DNA of 64,000 nt from Trichosphaerium sp. ATCC 40318 (Eukaryota > Discosea > Flabellinia > Trichosidae). Positions 58,530 to 64,000 of the stretch are shown here, piece after piece. Under the pieces are notes generated by a model. The model was not told where the DNA came from. It saw only the letters and a list, made by a program, of their open reading frames with translations, and searched no databases. Numbering within the stretch: the stretch's first letter is position 1; each line of letters opens with the position of its first letter. The stretch covers positions 1 to 64,000 of the forward strand of contig JALMLS010000186.1 in NCBI GenBank assembly GCA_038496445.1, in the 5' to 3' direction. Position numbers and translations under genes: made by a program.

Positions 58530-59280
58530 GAGATTTTCATGATCACGGACAAATGATATTACATCATTTGTGGCTTGAACAATTCTAGATGATTCAGGGT
58601 ACATCATCCGAATGTTTGAGTAAACCTGTGGGCATGTTAATCCAAGCATAATAAAAAACCAATACCTCATGGTGCATATCCTTTTCGTGGTGCACTCTAC
58701 GCGCCAGGTATGCCATGTTATTAGCGTTAGGTACCTCATAGCCATTAAGAGGATCTTTAGATTCATCTTGTAAAAAAGCTTTATACTAGTACATAAAAAC
58801 AATTAGTGATAGATGCTGATGTCATTTTTCATACCACACTTCGTTTTGGTATTTTGCATGCCAGATCTTTTTTAATGCTAGTTTTTGCGCCAGTTCCAAG
58901 TTTTAATTTATGAACGGGAATAGGGAGGCACTGTAGAGAATGCCCTAACAATTTTGGTTATTTTAAACTTCAATTAAACTGTTGTTGTTTATAGTACCTT
59001 CTGTTTGTCTGATATCCAACACTTGAGCATGTTCAGCGTCTTTACCAGCTCTTGAGACAATCTGTAACTTAGCTGTACAAATCCCGCGTCTTTTGCAACG
59101 GTAATACCATGTAATCCCTTTGTGTGTGTTTGCATGGCGTATGTGACTATATTGTCGAGCCCACTTTTTCTCTTTTGAACAATAAAAAACAGGGTTGTTT
59201 CCTTGGTTCCATGCAAGCAGCTTGACGTTACCTATTGATGGTATTGCTGGCCGTAATGGTGGCTCATTAGCGTCCAACAT
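58530..59280 (-). pseudogene. MULE transposase N-terminal half (FLYWCH region) of the older copy
   Basis: An ATG at 59280 leads into WYYRCKRRGICTAKLQI, a FLYWCH-like zinc-binding motif, followed after a short intron by a helical segment (YLARRVHHEKDMHHE, then VYSNIRMMYPE). Coding ends in an A/T-rich run next to the inverted repeat at 58500-58516. The matching catalytic half is at 52.6-53.9 kb in the same orientation. Confidence 0.55.
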
Positions 59281-59757
59281 CAAACACAAATAGTAAGTAT
59301 GGCTTGTTAAGTGATGTAGGATCTTTCAAACGCTCATAACACAATGTTCAAGGCTGTGTATACACTTCTTGAAGTTGTTTACAGATTTTTGTTATACTTA
59401 CCTCCCATGTTACAAAAAAGTAACTATTGATATCTCATGGTATGTTAGAAGCACTGTAGACATATTTCACCAATTGTAAAAAAGTATGGAGCAAAATCAA
59501 AAGATAATAAAGTAAACCATCTCGCAAGTACCTACACTATGCTTTTCTACGCGCAAAAACTCTCTTACAGTACAATATGCTGCTGTTGTGAAATAAAAAC
59601 CTTAAACGGGTTAAAAATTTGCAAAATGCATCACTATGTACTGTTTAAGGTGTAGTAGTACATACCATGTGAGATACGTGTAAAACCACATGGTACATTT
59701 AAAGCAAAAAAAAAACCCAACACGTGTTTTTTCTAAATCGGGCATCACTTTGTATTT
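59281..59757. other. Intergenic region, no gene seen
   Basis: It holds a CACGTG (about 59720) and A-rich tracts; nothing else is recognised. Confidence 0.35.
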
Positions 59758-61000
59758 TCAACTCAAATACTTTGTTTCTGGCTGTGCGTGCTGAAAATAA
59801 TTTTTACAGCATTTTGTAACAAAGTTGACAACATCGTAAATATTGACAAAAAAAGTTGACAAAGTTACTATCACGGTAAATCCAACTTCAAAGGCTATAA
59901 AAAAATCAATCCAGAACATAGAAGCTAAGATAGCACCCAGAATGAGAAACGCTAGGACCTTTTGAAGAATCAGTATTACGACCAAAACAAACATTAATCA
60001 ATTGCTACCTTTGAGATTATAATCTGTGTTGCTGGTGATCTAAGATTCTTTTTTATTCTCATCACCTTACGTAAGCCAATTATAAAATATATCAATAGTT
60101 GTTTAGTCAAAATAGTTTCAACCACAATGTAAAGGAAATATTTCTTATGCAAATATAGCTTGTTTTCATGAAAGAGTATGCTCGCTGTAATACTATTTCC
60201 AAGTTGAAGTAAAAAGTCTGATATTATCAATACAGTTATTGTTATGTTTGTTAAATATTCACATCTTATATCCTTTGTATTGAACTTCCAAAGGCATTGA
60301 GTGTACCTCAATAGATTCAATGCCCAAGCTGTATCACTACAAAAATTAAATGAGGATTTCCCACTTTTCTGGTTTACAAAAGGCACGTGCATTAACCAAA
60401 CACAGACACCATTAAAAAACCCATCCAACACTACAGGTAAGGTTTTTCTTGCTCCAAGTGGGTCAATACCATACCAGGTCATTCGCACTAGTTAGCTATT
60501 ACTGGAATTACAATAATTAAGGCTTAGTGTACATAAAACTCCCATAATTATTGCAGCTCGTTGTAGACGCATCAAAATCTTTGTAGAACCGCCTCCATGC
60601 CTAAAAATAAAACTTTAGCTAAATGCTGTCATTCTCGAGACTTTTTAGAAGTGAAAAAACACGTGTTTAGTTGGCAACTAATAAACAGTTTGTTATTACA
60701 CAATTCTTTGGTTTATGCGTTTTTGAATTGATTTCTCTCGGAAGAGAGAAATCAAGGATAAAGATAACGTTATAATACCAAAGCTGTTGAAAATACATAT
60801 GGTGGGAGAAGGGGTTCAAAATCACGTGTTTAGCAAACGGTTTTTTTGTGTCTGCATTAAAACTCGTTATCTTACCTCAAATAATTGATCAACATACTAA
60901 GAAACCAAACCATAAAATGAGTTGTACCAAGCAACAATCCCCATAAACAAGCTCCAGTAAGTTTAAAAGCGAGCTGATAGCCTTGACTATATATTTCCAT
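59758..61000 (-). pseudogene. 7TM protein, family copy 3, degenerate
   Basis: Exon 1 (61000-60928), the HGGGSTK exon, the RMTWYGIDPLGARK exon and the WALNLLRYTQ exon are well preserved. Exon 2 has lost about 20 bases, so YVCQYDYLR is gone and no clean frame crosses it. Exon 6 is shortened and the conserved last exon with TM7 and NYWP tail is missing; the frame ends PETKYLS at 59758. Intron 4 (60390-60337) starts GCACGT where copy 1 has GTACGT. Probably a pseudogene, although a shorter product is possible. Confidence 0.6.
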
Positions 61001-61169
61001 TTGAAATGATTTTCTAGAAACAAGACGACAGTCAACTGTTGTCTGCGAACAGTCAGCTATACTTCCTCTGTAGTATTCATGCTGTCTAAGCATTACTGCT
61101 TGACTGTGTCTGCGCTGTGATAAGCATTAGGTTACTTTTACTATTGGAGTGTACGTTGTCATTTGCATT

Positions 61170-62097
61170 ATGGGATAGTAACACATTGAACCTTTAATTT
61201 ACCTGCTTGTGGAAATAATCGTTCATATCCTGAAACAAGGCTCTTTTACGCTCCGCTCAGCACAAACATGCCGTTTTTTGCGAGGTATTGTTCACAACCA
61301 TGTTGGATATGGCGTAATAATGGTTAAAAGCGAAAGGGAAATATCTCTTCTTTCTGGAAGCCCTTTACTTCAAAAATACCTCTATTGATACTGTTTTGAC
61401 TTTAGAAAATATCAGATACAGCTGTTACAGATAATGGTGTCAAGGCATTGGCTGGTGTTCACGAGATTGATTTAGAAGGTACTGCAATTACAGATGAATG
61501 TTTGAAGTACTTAGTTGGTGTTCATACTATTACCTTATATAATACACAGGCAACTAAAGAGGGTACCAAGGTATTGATTGGTGTACATAAAGTTAAATGG
61601 GCAAGTAATAATTATTTGTGGAAGCTATGACTTGTAAGCTATGTGTTGTAAATCGTTCCAATGAACTTTAGTTTGTTGTCTGCTTTGGCCAGTCTGAGTT
61701 GACGGACCACGTCTAAATGAAGCTTGTGTAAGCCAACGCACATGTGATGCCACCTAAACTTGTCAGTAGGGCCTGTCTCAAGCCAGAATCTAAAACTCTG
61801 CTTTTAAGTGAGTGCTTCCTAAGCTAATCCTGTTTTCGTAGCATACACCGTATCTATATGGCTCTATGATAAAATTGTCAACAAGTTTTTAGTCAGAAAG
61901 CTGTATACAGTGCTCTACAAGAATCTTGGTCGATAATACTCATAAATCTAGTGTAAAAAAAACACGAAGAATAGCGCAAATATTAATGGTGAATATGTCG
62001 AATGTCCAGAGGTAGAGAACCGCCAAGCCATAATTATTCAAGTAACTAGGGTGGATTTTGATGCACCTGAAAGGAGTATCTTGGGAATGGGAAGACA
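61170..62097 (+). repeat. Inverted duplicate block B
   Basis: This matches 45089-46196 in reverse. An internal deletion fuses the sequence at a short shared word (atca) near 61415. Confidence 0.75.
61178..61630 (+). pseudogene. F-box/LRR (GVHxIxL repeats), broken copy B
   Basis: The former ATG is followed at once by a stop because two bases of GGAAGATAG are missing (now GGGATAG). The F-box part (VEIIVHILKQGSF) and the repeats GVHEIDLEGTAITDECL and GVHTITLYNT are recognisable, but the first two repeats are deleted. The C-terminal 60 codons are intact and nearly identical to block A, which suggests a recent duplication. Confidence 0.7.
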
Positions 62098-62480
62098 ACT
62101 TCAATTCGAATGTCTTTATTATTTTACAACAGACACTTGATTTAACCTTATACGACAGCGCAGCACTACCGTTAACCTTCAGCTGAAAATGCAACCATTC
62201 TGAGCGAGTAGGATCCTCGGGTGATGTACAATTGTAATTGCGTTAGCTCAATTATTTGAGATATCTTGTGGTTATCCCAAACTGACTAAAAACTAGTCTG
62301 ATACGCTATAGTTGCGATTCTATGTTCTTGCATAGGAAATTACTGTCTACAGTACGAAAACGTGATCAAGACTTACTGCCTGTACAAAAGTCCAATTGTA
62401 CAAAAAAAATCTGGTTTTTTTCTTGTCTACAAGAAGTCCTACACGTAACAAAAAGCAAAGTTGAAAATTGTATCTATGAC
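62098..62480. other. Intergenic region, no gene seen
   Basis: No coding exon or repeat recognised between block B and the F-box gene. Confidence 0.35.
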
Positions 62481-63170
62481 TCAATAGCGAACGTAGTTTT
62501 CAGTCCAATGTCCACGTTCTGGAGGAGTGAACGAGAAGCGAGCTGTCATCGATTTTCTGAAAATAATCTTTTTTCTTGTTACATCATGACATCTTTGAAG
62601 ATACTTTACTGTACTGCTCATTTCTATATCTTCTTTTCTAAACCAAACAGGTATCCGCGTTTTTTGACCACGTCTTGCTGAGAATTCTATTTCAAAAGAC
62701 GGAAACTGGCACTGATAAATTACAACGTCGTTTAAGAACACTGCACGCATTGAAGAAGCTTTTTCGACTTTTGCAAGCCGGTATGCCTTGAGAACCCTTT
62801 TCATGCTTACAAAGCATCCGCATGGTATGACAGTAGTCTGTGAATGATAAAAATCCATCCGACAGTACTTTTGGTGTCGTTTGAAGATAGCATAAAAGTA
62901 CTTCCGTGGTTTCTTGCTCTCTGCGGCTAATCTGGTAGTGTACAATCTCTTCCACGATATTTTATCACCATTAGCTCGTTTTCTGGTGAAAAGTTGTAAA
63001 TCGCGGCTACAATGCTTTCTCCATGTCCTCCACGCGTTAGATATTGTTTTATGCCATGAATAGCAAACATTAGTACAGTTAAGCATAGAGAATGCGTCAA
63101 GGTACTCAACGAACAGATGAGCCCATAAATGCTCATCCACACGTAGATATTGCGGGGTTTTTTGCGACAT
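62481..63170 (-). CDS. F-box-like protein, 229 aa
   Basis: A single open exon. Residues 8-50 (RVDEHLWAHLFVEYLDAFSMLN, then VCYSWHKTI) match an F-box of the kind that ends with ISWKRLYTTR. The rest forms a probable beta-rich substrate domain with VRY at the C-terminus and no recognised family. It is the intact counterpart of the broken copy at 25139-25828. Expected to act as an SCF adaptor. CACGTG lies about 50 bp upstream. Confidence 0.7.
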   Translation of the reverse strand: MSQKTPQYLRVDEHLWAHLFVEYLDAFSMLNCTNVCYSWHKTISNAWRTWRKHCSRDLQLFTRKRANGDKISWKRLYTTRLAAESKKPRKYFYAIFKRHQKYCRMDFYHSQTTVIPCGCFVSMKRVLKAYRLAKVEKASSMRAVFLNDVVIYQCQFPSFEIEFSARRGQKTRIPVWFRKEDIEMSSTVKYLQRCHDVTRKKIIFRKSMTARFSFTPPERGHWTENYVRY

Positions 63171-63423
63171 TGAGACAGTACGGAAAATTAGTAAACTAAT
63201 TGTGACTTTTCAACTGAAGTGGCACGTGTTCGGGCAGTTTTTGAACAGCAAGTTACAAACAAGGTTAAGCACTTTGCAACTAAATGAATAGAACTTTCTA
63301 AGTGTCGGACTTGGGTGTAGAATCTCTATTATCTACATGCCATGTACAGACAGCAAATTTTGTCCTGACCATGTGTGACTAAGGCGGTACAGAGTAAACT
63401 TAACCATCAGTTCCTGTTAACAA

Positions 63424-64000
63424 TGGCAGCTCCTTCTGATGCTGAACTTTCGAAAGATTTTACTTTAAACGATGGCACAAAGGGTCATTTAATAGTTAAG
63501 AGTGGCGATACAACTACAATCGAGCTGGTTTTTCCTGAGCATACGTGGTCTAGCACGAACGGACTCCAAACAATTCTTCAGGTCCTCTCACGACAAGCGC
63601 TGATTACAGAGCTAGAAAAAGATACATTTTCAATCACTAGAGCAAACCAGGTGACTCAAACTGTCAGTTGAGTCGTATCTTACATAATTATCCTAGAGCG
63701 AATACCATTTAACATGTGATCTTCTTCAAAGTCCTATTGTATTCCAACAATTGAAGGCGCACACTGCGCTAGAACAACACCTTCTTACACAGGTCACTGA
63801 TCTTCAAAAGCAAGTCACTGATCTTAAAGATAATGCGTTCATCAAAGGGATTGCTATACTTGAGGACAGACTTCCAGCTAATGGTCCAGGCACGTGATAT
63901 TTAGAGTTTTTCAATATAGTGCAAGTTAACGGAAAGACAGGAGGCGAGGCTAAAAACCAACAATGGTCAAGAAGACACTTCAATACAGTAGCAATCAACA
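63424..64000 (+). CDS. Unknown protein with coiled coil, partial
   Basis: Exon 1 starts at ATG 63424 (MAAPSDAELSKDFTLNDG). A second exon, beginning near 63741, encodes a coiled-coil segment (LLTQVTDLQKQVTDLKD) and ends at 63889. A 30-nt intron with a GC donor (63890-63919) is needed, because reading through meets TGA at once. The frame then stays open to the window end. The first intron's borders are uncertain. No family recognised. Confidence 0.5.

Overview
The window reads as nuclear DNA of a free-living, intron-rich unicellular eukaryote, most likely an amoebozoan. It is AT-rich and gene-dense, uses the standard code, and most genes are split by very short introns (commonly about 35-90 nt). 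The best lineage clue is a C2-arrestin-SAM gene, a domain order known from the dictyostelid AdcB/AdcC adaptors. A Zn2Cys6 regulator, a CLU-domain gene, CotH/lamin-tail surface proteins, large F-box families and ependymin-like secreted proteins fit an amoeboid predator or saprotroph. The lineage is an inference; no rRNA or tRNA gene was found to settle it.

Layout. 0-2.4 kb: end of a decayed piggyBac-type transposase, then the 3' exons of a P450. 2.4-4.0 kb: an F-box/LRR scrap, a secreted protein and a 3-exon F-box gene. 4.5-13.1 kb: a well-resolved block with a 14-exon secreted sulfatase, a 12-exon zinc-cluster transcription factor, a transgelin-like CH protein and a membrane-anchored HExxH metalloprotease. 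13.3-15.2 kb: two tandem F-box copies, inverted relative to the 3.4 kb copy. 15.5-18.2 kb: an ABCB/TAP-type half transporter. 18.8-24.9 kb and 36.0-41.0 kb: two convergent copies of a large CotH-kinase/lamin-tail surface protein with different C-termini. Between them lie an F-box pseudogene, an ependymin-like gene, a head-to-head pair of F-box/MORN-like genes (one intact, one broken) and a nearly 6 kb gene that appears to fuse CLU, TPR and LRR parts. 41.8-44.9 kb: C2-arrestin-SAM.

45-64 kb is an unstable accessory region: an inverted duplication of a dead F-box/LRR locus, a seven-transmembrane family (two intact, one degenerate, one remnant), a MITE with hAT-like ends, two MULE-type transposases with one apparently nested in the other, a minisatellite, another F-box gene and the start of an unknown gene.

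Two sequence-wide features stand out. The palindrome CACGTG is far more frequent than composition predicts. Several introns begin GC rather than GT with the donor GCACGT; reading frames, and at one site intact paralogues, support these as real GC-AG introns.
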